Of a stretch of DNA of 64,000 nucleotides, positions 22,151 to 37,457 are shown piece after piece (position 1 is the first letter of the stretch; every line of letters starts with the position of its first letter). Under the pieces are notes generated by a model. It did not search any database. It was not told the DNA's origin and saw only the letters and a program-made list of their open reading frames with translations. Source of the DNA: Arctopsyche grandis (Eukaryota; Arthropoda; Insecta; Trichoptera; Hydropsychidae); the NCBI RefSeq assembly GCF_051622035.1, contig NC_135357.1:13661001-13725000 (forward strand). The letters run 5' to 3'. The translations under genes were made by a program, and so were the position numbers.

Positions 22151-22541
22151 CAAGCATAAGGAAAGCGACAACAAAGAGACAAAAATATATATTCAATTTG
22201 ACAGCTTCGCACTGAGCTCAAAGGTTCCATACTTTACCTAAAAAAAAATATTAATAACTTACTATTTTTATAAATTACAATATCTTCTGAAGTCGAATAT
22301 GTATGTATGTACATGTCTCAGTCAAAATTGAATGTACTAAAAAATGTTGGATTTGACATAATACTCTTTTATCAATGCATTACTAAATACAAACGTGGTA
22401 TTTTGTATTAGATGTTTAGTATCATATTAGTCGCAAAATAAAACAGAATTTGTGTACTAAAAAGCGTAAAAAATATTCAATATTTGAGATCAGATAAAAA
22501 TAATACCTATGTAAGTTCATTCATACCTGCACAATTATTAT

Positions 22542-25780
<3,239 letters not shown>

Positions 25781-25949
25781 ATTATTTGACAATCTAAATA
25801 AAGATAGATAGACATAAATTAGATTCAGCACAATTTTTTTAATAATAAAAGACAATTGAACAAATTAAAATTTAATAAAAGCATGATTGTAAATAAATAA
25901 CTGGCTATAAATAATAATAAGATTGGTGAAAGTCAAATAATAAAATATT

Positions 25950-26340
25950 TAAGAGGGCTGTACACCCGAAACCTTAATTTTGTTGCCGTTCCTTTCTTCG
26001 ATATATATATATTGAGTGAATGTATATGTTGAGTGAATGCGACAATATATATCAATATATGTACATATATATTGAGTGAATGCGACAGTTGCGCTTCGAC
26101 CAGATAAAATGTATTTGAAATTGACAAAATCGATGTTTCGTATTGTCCTATTTTCTCCTCCGAAACTGGACCAATTTTTAAAAAAAATTCATCATCGGTA
26201 TGAGAAAGATATTTTCTGTGCAACTATGCGCGTATTTTTTTTTAAATCGACCGTTAAATAAGTACGCTGGACTCTTTTCGTGGGTGTAAAAAAGAGGCGA
26301 TTTTATTGATGTTTGACGGCTCCTAGCTCCTATAAAAAAT
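25950..26340. repeat. Probable degraded interspersed repeat
   Basis: The block starts near GGGCTGTACACCCGAAACC, contains a threefold TATATATTGAGTGAATG repeat, and ends near GTGGGTGTAAAAAAGAGGCG. ORFs on both strands look accidental. Its family is not recognised. Confidence 0.35.
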
Positions 26341-26344
26341 AACT

Positions 26345-27130
26345 AATCAAAAAAATAAAACGATAGATGCATCCCAATGGTGGATATCCATAGCATATTA
26401 AAAAATAATTTATCTAGTGCCATAATTGAGGAAGGGAGAAGTCTAATACGTTTGTATGGACAATGCACTGGTGTCCAGCCTAAGTAAAAAAAAAAACGCT
26501 TCAAATTTTAAATGAGAATTTAATCGGTTAAAAGATTTTGGTATGATATTAAGTCAGAAACTCACCCTTGGATCTAAATAAATGATGTTATTTAACTACA
26601 GTCAAAGGAATGTATATATGAGCATGCATTAATCAACACCAAGCAACATACCGTTCGGTGTATTTTGCAATCATATACATATGTATATTTATGACAATAA
26701 TTATCAGATAACTTTAAAAAGGTAAATGTAATACAAGCTAGACATTAATTGTGGCCTATTCAAATTCAACATCTAAGGAAATATGATAGTTTTGTAACCT
26801 GAATCGAAGAGGCGAGGAACCCGAGAAAGCTGAGTAGACTAACCAAGCGGAGATTTGGCGGGAAACTGGCGCTTCTGTCACTTGACCACACTTCTGTATA
26901 CCAACGTATTATTATTGACCATAGCCACTCTTACCGATAAATCTAGAAGAGAAAGATAATCGGGATGATAACTGATTGCAGTGAAAGAAAGGCACTGGCA
27001 ATGTTCCTGGTGTAGTATCGTATTTACGGATCCATTCCGTTTTTTTACATACCTCCTTTGCATTTCATTTCTTTACTACAACAAGTTTATTTATGTTCTC
27101 GATTGGTGCAAGTTTTTTTTTTAAATATGA
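26345..27130. other. Intergenic DNA without a supported gene
   Basis: Mixed-composition sequence between the PHD/RING gene and the hAT element. I see no exon chain, no tandem repeat and no element ends that I can define. Confidence 0.4.
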
Positions 27131-27138
27131 CGCGGGCC

Positions 27139-27400
27139 CAGAGAAGTGTTATACAATAAAGTGCCCTAAGGCATCAAAAGTGTCGACAGTTGCGGTGTGG
27201 CTGTGGCCACACTCCGTTCGTGAAAAAAAGTCTATTAATTAAAAGCTGGCGCGTAGGCACGATGTTCTGACTCTTTCTCGCGCGCGGACACGCTTACGAG
27301 CGTGACAGAGACAACTATTATTACTAATTATAGTACTGTGAACGCGTTTGACACAGGGTATTTGTTCAAAAAGGCACTTCTATTGTATAACACTTCTCTG
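27139..27400. mobile_element. Nonautonomous hAT element with perfect 8-bp target duplication
   Basis: The left end CAGAGAAGTGTTATACAATA mirrors the right end TATTGTATAACACTTCTCTG. CGCGGGCC flanks both sides exactly (27131-27138, 27401-27408). An 8-bp duplication with CAGAG-type ends is diagnostic of hAT. At 262 bp it has no transposase. Confidence 0.9.
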
Positions 27401-27429
27401 CGCGGGCCCTGGTTATTAGCATCGGATGG

Positions 27430-27920
27430 CAGACCTCTCTTATGAGACTTAATTGTAACGATTGTATTGGGCTTCTTGATATTGGCTAAGTCACGTTATC
27501 TCGTGGTCATCCCGTGGGTATAAGCAAGCACGACAATTGCATTTCATTATAATAAAAAAAAATAAAAGTTCTCTGATCACTATTTTACAAATGCATATTT
27601 AAAAAAATCATATTAGTGGTTCATAGGATTTGAAATTATGAATTTAGTGGTCCGTGAGGTACGAAAGGCTGCCAATCTCTGGTCTAGGAACGTTACTGCA
27701 TTTTTCTCTCACACCAAGGACGGGTCCAGAGGGGGGCGATGGGAGCAATCACCCCCCCCTAAATTTCATTGCTGTTCGAAAATTATATATTGATTTAAAA
27801 TATTTTTGTCGCGGTGTAAAAAATAGTTGTCTTTTTTTGTTAGCTGGACAGTCAATGCGCCAAACAGTTGTTATTTGTCAAGTGTCAGGTGCAACCTGGG
27901 TGATTCCCAGATTCTAGGAA
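27430..27920. other. Intergenic DNA, likely old repeat fragments
   Basis: It contains a GGGGGGCG / CACCCCCCCC pair (27729-27760) like the G-rich ends of degraded elements. No exon is supported. Confidence 0.3.
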
Positions 27921-27923
27921 GTA

Positions 27924-28300
27924 AAGGTCTGACCGCACTATGCGTCTGTGACACGACACGGAGGTGCGCGGCCAAATATTGTTTGTATTGAGATTATATG
28001 AGATAGAACGCACTACGCGTCACGCGACAGTTTTCACAGACAGTCACACGCCTTTTGTGATTCGGTGATTATTGGTCACAAAGTCACTAAAATCTCTATA
28101 ACGGAACATCTGGCAGCCGAAAAGTCCATCATACTAACTAGAACTTGAGTACCAAATATTGCGTATTCGCGATTGTAATGACAAATTATCTTTGTGACCA
28201 CCGCAATGTGACTAATAATCCAATTACCGCCTTTTGTATCAACTTTGCCGTGTCGTGTCGTTCTGCAGCAGGTCGTGGTCGCATAGTGCAGTCTAGCCTT
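27924..28300. mobile_element. Inverted-repeat element with CACTATGCG ends
   Basis: The left end AAGGTCTGACCGCACTATGC and the inverse right end match at CACTATGCG and again at CGACACGACACGG. The interior shares CCGTTATAGAGATTT and GTGACCAATAATCACCGAA-type stretches with the inverted copy at 33050-33290. Confidence 0.65.
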
Positions 28301-28309
28301 AAGAGCGAC

Positions 28310-29140
28310 ATGGATGGAGACAAATTCTCAATAGTATTAAAAAAGTGAATCGATACATTGTTTTAAATATTAATTTCAATACAATATTCATTGGATTTGT
28401 CCTTGTCTCATACATATTTACCTTTTTGCGCACGAAGTTTTTATAACGGGGTACGATTAACTTCAAGAGCAGACATTAGTCATTGTGATAAATCCAGTGA
28501 TTAATAATTTATTTGTTTGATTATTAAAAACAAAAACGTACAGAATTACAATATTTTTTCAAAACATCGACACCAAAAAAGTTTCTACATATTTATTTAT
28601 CCATTATATATAAACCCCAACCATACATAGGTGCCACTACAGTTTGCCTGAGGTGATACTTACGATTAAAATTTTATAACTACATAAGTACCAATACCAT
28701 CATTATTATTCAATAAGTATGAGTTGAAAACACTATAAAACAACTCTCGCCACTCAACTTTTCCACTGCAAAAATCGCTATAGCAGCTCCGTCATATGTA
28801 GATGTTTCTCTTCCCAATTCATCGAGCAAAACTTAATAGTTGGTTGCAGTGCGCCTCAATTCAACTAGGAAGTGTCGACTGTCTCGACATTACACCGTCA
28901 TCATAATCGTCTTGCAAAAATGTTGATATATGTAATTGATGTGAATCAACAATTGTGAAACACTGAAGATTTTATTCAATCTATTGAATAAACCTTTCAC
29001 TTTCACTTATTTTAATACGATACTATTAAATTATTTAAAAATTAAAATCTTTCATAATAATAATAATCGGCTAATCTAATTAAATAATGTAATGAAACTA
29101 GTTTTTAGATTCATTTATTTTATTACAAAAACATTGGTAA
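28310..29140. other. AT-rich intergenic DNA
   Basis: No exon is supported. Several A/T runs and a GGTGCCACTACAGTTTGCCT stretch near 28631 may be a degraded element end. Confidence 0.35.
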
Positions 29141-29141
29141 C

Positions 29142-29492
29142 TTAATATTCCATACAATGGAACATTTCAATATTATTTAATTTCCACTGATATAAAAAAA
29201 AACTATATGTACCTACATATAACGATTCAGAACTAACACTGGCGTGATCACAATTTAATGTCATCTCCACATGGAGACTGCTCTGTGTAGAAATATGTAT
29301 ACTAAAAATAATATCCTGATCAATGATACAAATTAGATTTTTCTGTTGGACGCCAAAGGTCCATAATGCGGTCCTATATTCCTCTCTGCTCCCTTTTTTA
29401 ATTTTAATATTTTCAGTAGAAATATATTTAAAAAATCTTGTTACTAAACAAATATTTTTACTATCGTAAAGGAAAGTTCTCTCTAATATCAT
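29142..29492 (-). CDS. Unrecognised 116-codon ORF, possible small gene or terminal exon
   Basis: I do not recognise this protein. The ORF starts ATGATATTAGAGAG and includes YRTALWTFGVQQKNLICII, then STQSSLHVEMTLNCDHASVS. It has a mixed, protein-like composition, unlike the low-complexity ORFs around it. AATAAA occurs within about 25 bases after the stop, as expected for a compact 3' end. ATATTAG just after the ATG could instead be a splice acceptor, making this a terminal exon, but no upstream exon was found before Twinkle's stop at 30056. It lies on the same strand as both neighbours. A relic of a mobile element or a chance ORF is also possible. Confidence 0.35.
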   Translation of the reverse strand: MILERTFLYDSKNICLVTRFFKYISTENIKIKKGSREEYRTALWTFGVQQKNLICIIDQDIIFSIHISTQSSLHVEMTLNCDHASVSSESLYVGTYSFFLYQWKLNNIEMFHCMEY

Positions 29493-30055
29493 GAAAACAT
29501 AAATGACTTCCTTTCCCAGAAATGCCTTGTGAATAATTGAGATTGCTAATAAAACCTAAATTTGTGTATTTTTTACACATTTCCGAGTTTAAAATACATA
29601 GGACCACAATTATGGTCTAAAGTTGTCGACTATTTGAATTTCAAAGATAAAATACAGATTTAGTGAACATAAGCACAATTAAAATCAAGCGAATTACCAT
29701 AGTTTTTTCCTATTCGGTGACTAACAAATTCATATAAAAATAAACACAAAAATTTTAAAAACTACCAGGGAAAATAGTTGATTTGTTCTTATCTATCATT
29801 CTAGGATATTGCTAATTATCTCGTCGACTTATTTGATCCTAAACTTATTCTAATACGTTCATTAAAAAAGAAGTTGAACCGAATATCGATTCTGAATAAA
29901 TGGCTGCCCCTTAAAAATATAGTTAAATATTCAATAGAATATTTAAAATACAGAATCATATTTGATTTCATTAAAAAATATCACATATAATAGTTAGATC
30001 ATAATACAAAACGATACATGCATATGGTGTACAACTGCATGAAGATCAATTTGGT

Positions 30056-32667
30056 TTAATTTGTTTCTTGGTCTTTGGTTTGCGTTTTCTTTTTTTGCGC
30101 ATAGCTTAATGCTTGCTTGTCAAATTCTAATGGCATAATACCAAGATCACCGCTGTAACGATTTTTGGCAACTTGAAGATATTTTTTACCTTTGATTGCC
30201 GTCAATCTCTTGTCTTGAATAATTAATACATTATCTGCTTCTTGAGATGCTTTGGCACTTCCAAAAATTGAATTGGTTGATAAATCATCAACATCTCTTT
30301 CCTAAAATAATGAAGCAGCTGTTTGATTTACAACAAAATTTGCAATTCTTTCTTTAAATAAAATTGTATTTCTCACTTTTCTAGGATGCATGACTAGTGT
30401 TACATGGCAGTTTGTTTTGGTAGCAAACGTTCTGAATGCTGCTATGACAGCATCTTGTCTCCAAAAACGTTCAGAATGCTTGGAAGGTTCATCACCAATG
30501 CCCAACATAAACTGCACGTTATCAATTACAACATGGGCTATATCATGAACATAAGTTGCATGTTGAACGGCCTAAAACAAAAAAATACGTTTATATGCTA
30601 AGAGATCACGACATAATAATTTTAAATAGAAACTCAACACTACATTAGAATCTACATATACATGCCTCCATTACATCTTTAATAGATTGCTGACCATGAA
30701 ACATAAGAAAATAAAAAGGAAGATTTTGAAACCAATCTGCATACCTGAAAAATAATAATTAAATAGCTTTCAATCAACTATTTAACTTTAAAAATATAAT
30801 TAAAAATAATATCATACTCATCAAATTTGTCCAAATTTTCTTCTAATGGAAATCCAGCAAGTTGTTGTAACATTGTCCTTGCTAATCTTGCATTTCTTAT
30901 TTCAAAACTTCCCCACAAAGTGTTTACCTAAAAATATTATATAAAATATAATTTTAGCTTTTTTTACTACATACACATGTACAATAATAGTATTAATGGT
31001 CCTACTCCTTGCAAAGCTAAATCTAAAGAATATTCGCTACAAAATGTAGTTTTCCCACATCCTGTTGGACCAGTTAAAACAGTTAATTCTCCTCGTCTGT
31101 GTCCACGAAGCAACCTATTTAAAGTAGGGTATCTTTTCCATTTTAAACCTTGAACCTTAAATGAATAACAAGTAACTATGTACTTTCTAAAATAATTTTA
31201 TATTAATTTAAATAGCCTTTCTTATACTTTATCAATATTCTGTAAGTCGGAAAGTACATCTTCACGTAAATTTTTAAAAGTTATAATTGATTTATGCCAC
31301 AGAGGATGAGCTGAAGAAATGATACTTTTAAGATCCATTTGTTGCCTTAAAGCTTCTCTAGCGGATGGTTGTACATCGGTAGCTCTTAAAATGGTACAAA
31401 ATATTAAAGTTAAATCCAAGCTGGGATATATGTACATATGTATATTTAATACAAAATTTAACATAAAAAAAAGAAAATTAACCTGACAATCAAGCACCGT
31501 GCTTCCCCCAATTTTCGAGTAAGATTTCTCACATGTTCAATAGTGTCAACACCAATCCACAGTGTGAGTTTGGGCCATTTCTCCAAAGCTGGTAATACTT
31601 GCTGTGGTAAATTTCCGACCCCATATGGTAAACATATAGCACCACCTTAAATGATATTATTAATTTAATTATAAAAAATAAAACAAATTTATAATATATG
31701 TATTTCAAGTAAAAATGCATTAACCAGGTAATTTTTGTGAAGCTATTGACAATGCATCATTTATACTTGGTACAATAGTAACCGGGTGCTCTTTAGAAAA
31801 TGGTCGACTTCCTTTTAAATAAAAAAGACCACCACAGTCATTGTGAGGTACCGTTATCTCACTCATTGATCCATTTTCAATCTTTTTATAACCTACTACT
31901 TGTGCTGAAGCATTTTGAAGAGGGAAGTATATAGTGTTATTATCTAACGATATTCTTACATCGGCCAGTAATTTGGAAGCGTCAGGAAAAACCTATAACA
32001 TTTTCAAAATTTACATAAATAATGTATTAACGAAATCAATATTCAAATTAAAAAAAAAAATTACAGGAAAGTCGAATAGATTCAATATCTCATCCAATCT
32101 GTTATTTTCTATGTTAGACAATGGAACAGTTTCTTGAGTAAGGTCATGCCAAACTTTTATAAAACTTTCATTTATTTTTACTATACTTTCAGCAATATTT
32201 GTATTTATCCAATCCTTTGGATGTTTCATAACATGTTCCAAAGAACTCCATTGTCCTGAATTATCGCACGTCGTACAAAGAAAGAAACCTAATACAAAAT
32301 ATTGAAAATATTTATCATGATTTCAAATATACGTGCAATCTCGTGCATTGAGAACTATTTATATATGTACAATATTACCAGTGACTTTATTTATATAAGC
32401 AGATCCAATAGAAGGCTTTCCTAAACTTTTACATATTGGGCATTTTGTTAAAAGACAAGTAAAACCATCATCAACAGAGAAACCGTGCAATCTTAAGGAT
32501 CGACGCATGTCAGATACAGATACTGAAGGCAAATCAACATTAACTGCATTGTGTATTTGTCGATAATTGAGGGAACGTTCGAAAACTGATGGACTATAAA
32601 TTTTTTTTTGTTTATCATAAGAGAATTTATATCTCAAATATGATAGAGATTTTTTAGTCATTGACAT
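30056..32667 (-). CDS. TWNK: Twinkle, mitochondrial replicative DNA helicase
   Basis: Ten exons join in phase to about 626 residues: 32667-32379, 32288-32065, 31992-31725, 31645-31483, 31384-31228, 31155-31006, 30927-30818, 30744-30666, 30571-30377, 30301-30056. The protein matches human Twinkle closely in the helicase half: PAWHKSI-like [16 protein letters not shown], Walker [10 protein letters not shown] at residues 396-404, [19 protein letters not shown], Walker [11 protein letters not shown] near 497, [12 protein letters not shown], and [17 protein letters not shown]. It unwinds DNA 5'-3' as a hexamer at the mtDNA fork. In the N-terminal primase-like half, CPIC (76-79) and CTTC (101-104) are present. 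Such cysteines are kept in arthropods and were reported to hold an Fe-S cluster in Drosophila (recalled). The basic N-terminus fits a mitochondrial presequence. Intron 8 uses a GC donor (GAG|GCATGT). Confidence 0.95.
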
Positions 32668-32932
32668 CTATAATTTTGTACAAAATCAGTTTTTCACAAT
32701 TTATACAAATAATATCATCTGAAATACAAAAAAAAAATGACTAAAATAATATATTCCATAAAATAAGTTTAGATAATTTTAATATGATTTACTCTAAGTC
32801 CAGCACATTGGATGATACACATAACCCCAAACAAAGACCCGCTCAAAATACTGTCATTCGGAATATTGCCATCTATCAAAATTCAACGTAATACTGCCAG
32901 TACAAAAATTATTGGTTTTATATATGTTTCAT

Positions 32933-33295
32933 TGGCTACGTCCACACTACCGATATCTACACCCGATACACCCGATATTTAGGAATTTTTCCATAACCAG
33001 TTCCTAAATAACAACCACAGGTTGCAATATTCGATTAGGTAATTGGATTAGTAATTGGATTATTAGTCACATTGCGATCGCCCAAAAGACAATTTTTGCC
33101 ATGAAAATCGCGAATACGGAATATTTGGCAATAGAGTTCTCGTTAGTATGACAGTTATCGTTAGTATGATGGACTTTTTGGCTTCCAGATGTTCCGTCAT
33201 AGAGATTTTAGTGACTTTTGGTTCCTTTTAGTGTTCCGTTATAGAGATTTAGAGCGCTTTGTGACCAATAATCACCGAACTGTTTCATTCCAAAG
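32933..33295. mobile_element. Composite of two inverted-repeat element fragments
   Basis: The left part (GGCTACGTCCACACTACCGA through CCACAGGTTGCAATAT) is half of the palindromic element seen whole at 51347-51496. It passes directly into an inverted copy of the 27924-28300 element interior. The first element appears to have been truncated by the second. Confidence 0.65.
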
Positions 33296-33461
33296 CTATT
33301 CTCTTGGTTATTTGGCGGAAGGGCGATGATACTTCCTCCAATAAGAAATCGGAACTTTTATACATAATTTGTATATTATTGAAAGCATTATTTTCCTAAA
33401 GGAGAACAAATTCGGCATGAATAATTTCACAATTGTAAAGGGATTATTTCGCACTACTACC

Positions 33462-33501
33462 CAGTTCTGTAATCTCGTCAAATTACGAGATTACAGAACT
33501 G
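33462..33501. repeat. Perfect 17-bp-arm hairpin
   Basis: CAGTTCTGTAATCTCGT, a 6-base spacer, then the exact inverse ACGAGATTACAGAACTG. Confidence 0.9.
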
Positions 33502-33860
33502 TACGAGCTAACTGGAGAGGAGCTGAAGGAGACCAGGTCGAGATGCACTCTCGTCGACGCTGGGCTGTGGTGACTGGCGAGGTCCCTTCCTCTCTGAAGA
33601 CAGTCAGCTCGTACAGCTGACTTCCAGTTGTTTTCCTAATGGGCTAAAATAGCAGGAGTTCTGCTCAACTCCCTTCCAGGAGAGACTTAATCTGTACTTG
33701 TACTTGGTAGACTCGCGCGACCGGAAACTGACTGGGTCCGGGTAGTGGGGGTCGGTCAGAGAAATGTAATAATAATAGAAGGGCCCTTACGAATAAATAA
33801 CTGTTGTTAATATTACGCTGTACGTCTCTATAAATACGCTACGTCTCTATAAATAGCCTT
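33500..33860 (+). repeat. Unidentified GC-richer repeat fragment with AATAATAATA tail
   Basis: An abrupt rise in GC (33500-33770) ends in GTAATAATAATAG. LINE 3' ends often look like this. TACGTCTCTATAAATA then repeats twice (33822-33855). No coding motif was recognised. Confidence 0.35.
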
Positions 33861-36800
33861 TAATTTTACGTTGCAACATTTTTGATATATTTCATGACTT
33901 CGTAAGTTTATAATATTTTCAATTACTAATATTTTTAATTAAAAAAATGTAACTTTTATTTTAAGTTGAAAAATTACGATGATTTCATTCAAAACTATGG
34001 ATTGTTACCACACATACATTATTATTGAATTAATCTGTTGTACATTTAGAATTGGTCTTATTATTTAGTTAATTACGTGGTACGAAAATGGTGAATATTA
34101 AATATTAAATAAAAAACTAAACAGTTTGTTTATGTAAAAAGACATATTATTACTAGAGTACGGACCCAAAGCTCATTGTTCAATTGTTGTAAATGGTTTG
34201 TAAAAAAAGGTTCGGCAAACCTTTAACTATGCATTTACAACATTTGAACAATTAACGGTACGCTGGTTATCCGGGCTTTAATTATTACTTTTTATATCGC
34301 ATCCCCCACTTTTCAAATTCTGGTTGCATCTCGGTATCTATCTATCCATGTTGATTAAATAGTATTTTGATTAAAAAAGTGTTACATAAAATAAATATAT
34401 GCTAAATAATAAAAAGATTTATTGATTTAAACATTTTTAGTACATTTTGAAATTATTTTGTTAATAGGAAGTTTTACAAAAATAGATTACGCGACAAATT
34501 TACAAGTTTTATGCATTATAATGCGAAATAAAGTCAATCTCAGTTTTATAAATATCATATAATACTATGTACTTACTAATTTAAAATAAAAATTATACAT
34601 TCATTGGAGAAATTACAAAAAAAGTAAGCAATTCATTAATATTCTGACTAATTTTTCAAAAAAAGCAACTAAATATTTTTATTTTCATAAATGTAATATT
34701 TTTCAAATTAGCTAATATACCACAATTCAGTATGCTTTAATAAAATCAACACTTAAAATACATATGTAATTGGTGGCGAGTACAATTTTAATTCATTTAA
34801 CTCTTATATTGAATAGTGATATTAAATGTTTTTTGTTAAAAATATTTTATACTATTTTATGCAAATTTCAAACAATGGTGGAGATTTATTATTTTATAGT
34901 AAGAAATAAAGGTAAAAAAATCTCAATCTCAAGACTATGCAACGATTCTTCAAATTTTTTGTCGTAAAATTTGTGAAAGAATACAAAATTCAAAATATAT
35001 TGTTGAATCAGAATAGTAACCTAATGATATCTATGTATGTATATGCATGTTGAATATTTAACTATTATAATGCTTTTACAGTAGTAGTATTAAATTTAAT
35101 TCAAAACATCCCAAATAATTAGTGGCACATTGTAACTTTCATGTTCATTTCTTCATTTATACATACATACATACTTATAATTATTTGTTGTTTTTTTGTT
35201 AGTTTAAAATCTTAAAAAAATTGAATTTCAAAACTTGAAAAAAGTTAGCACTGTCATATATAATATTAAATAATAATCATCATACATGCAAACATACATA
35301 CACAATAAAAGTGTTTAAATTTGTAACTAGTGCAATGTATAAAACATACTTAATTGTACTGATATGGTTTTACATATAATATACTATAAACAATCTCTTT
35401 TGAAATTTTGTTGTAGTTCTCGTGCTATTTCTGTCTAATAATATTTAAAAAAAGTAAAAATTGAAACTATTAAGTATAAACCAAATTCTGCTGTTGTTTT
35501 CAAATAAATATAATTAAATTAAAGTAATAGGAAAAATTTTCTTTTGACTTATCCACTAATTTAATACATAAACGTAAAAAAATTTAATGACTTAATTAAC
35601 GACTAAAGTAACTTAAAATATTAATATAATTTTTAATTTTGGCATGTTCTTTCTTCAATTTGGACAGAATTATTTATAATTTCCTATCTACATAAGTATA
35701 TTATGGATCAATTAACATCTTAAAAATTCCAGTTCTTACTGTAAAATATATATTTTTTTTGAATAAGGTGCGTTGTGTTTGCTTTGCTATGGAATTTCTC
35801 AATTCAATAGATTTAATTACACCCTGGGTACAATAATCTTTCAATGTTCTAAACAGTATTTAGATACATTTTAAAGATTTCTTTTTAATAACACAGCCAA
35901 TTCACAAATATTTGAATATTAATGTTTTATAATTTTATGAAGAAATTATTTTCAATCCTTGAACAGGCTTACGTTGATAAAAATTTGATACATTTAAAAA
36001 TATTATCACAAACTAAATACATGTTATATATTGCATACCAATATAATCTGCTATTTTTGACAAAACTTTCCTGAACTTGGAAAAGCAATGTGTGAAAATG
36101 CAAGAACTTGCAATAGACTGATTTTTCAATCAAGTGTTTATATAATCTATAGTAAGTGTGTTTAAACGTTTTAATAAAATATAATACAATTAAATTTCAT
36201 TTTATTTGAGCAAATCATAATTTCACACAACCATATTTCTTACTGATGAAGAAATTTCACTTCTCGCTTAACACATTTTAATAAATAAACGAAAAATTTA
36301 ACGTAAACGAATTAAAAACAATAAAATCAACAAATGAAAGCGTAAATTGTACATAGGTCAAAATTAAACTTGACGCAATATAAAAAGTTATTTTATAAAT
36401 ATTATATTACTATTTTCTATTCAACCTAGACACAACTATAAATATCACAAACGTATGTCAATTAAAGGAATTTTAAATTATGGTAATAATGAATAATGAT
36501 AAATATTGAATAATAAATATTTAAAATAATAAAAAATGTGTTATAAATGTATCATTGCTATTTTTGTCTATTAAATATATCAATCTCACTAATTCCTGAA
36601 AGATTGGTCTGTTTTTTTAAATAGCCAATAACAAATGTCAATTAAAATTAAATTTACGCCCTCTAATTTTATTGTAAGAATCGTGAATTGGTAAATTTAA
36701 AACAAAAATATCATTTTAGTATCAATATTTTTGATTACACATGTCTCCCATCAATACAGTATAATGTATTTTTGAAACCATACATTTTATATACACATTT

Positions 36801-37457
36801 TTATTTAATTTACAACTGATGTATTTAAGGTCACTTGTTCTGAACAGGAGAGATGAAAGATTAAGATTAAAGTTGTCAGTTTTTAAATTAGCTGAAACTA
36901 CATATGTAAGAAACAAGCATGATTATTCAAACAATTATAAGATAATAAAAAAAAATACGTAAAATATTGAGATATGTAAAAATGACCCTATATAGCAAAT
37001 TAAATAAGTAGTTTTTAAATTTGATGCATTACTTAAAATAATACCATTTCAATAGAATAATAAAAATATTAATAATAATCATGGAAGTTTAATGTATGTA
37101 TGTATCTAAAGTTCCAACATGAGGTATAAATTATGGAAAATACTTATCATACGGCAGAATAAGAAGAATTCCATGGAGTCTTTATATCCTAATTTTAGTC
37201 TAGCAAAACATTTATAAACGTACCTAAATATCTACTTCAAGTAAGTTAATAATAAAAAAATACTTCTATAAATGTAATAAATTAAACGAAAATCTATAAT
37301 ATAATATTTATGAAATTTAAAAAAATCTCTAAACTTGTTGTACCTTTATTTAGAAGAGAATCTTTGAACCCGATTTTGAATAATATATTTTGAATACATA
37401 TGTATATATTGAATAGGAAAATACAGTCTTCTCAGATTTTCAGTACTTTTGCGAGAG
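33860..37457. other. AT-rich intergenic DNA plus 3' UTR of the M1 gene
   Basis: No exon chain, RNA gene or element end that I can support across 3.6 kb. The part just below 37458 is the 3' UTR of the minus-strand aminopeptidase-like gene; an AATAAA on that strand lies near 37350. ATAC and CATA runs recur. Confidence 0.5.

Noticed and set aside
25933-26261. ORFs on both strands (96 and 61 codons)
   Set aside because: Probable degraded repeat with TATATATTGAGTGAATG units; no conserved motif or gene signals.
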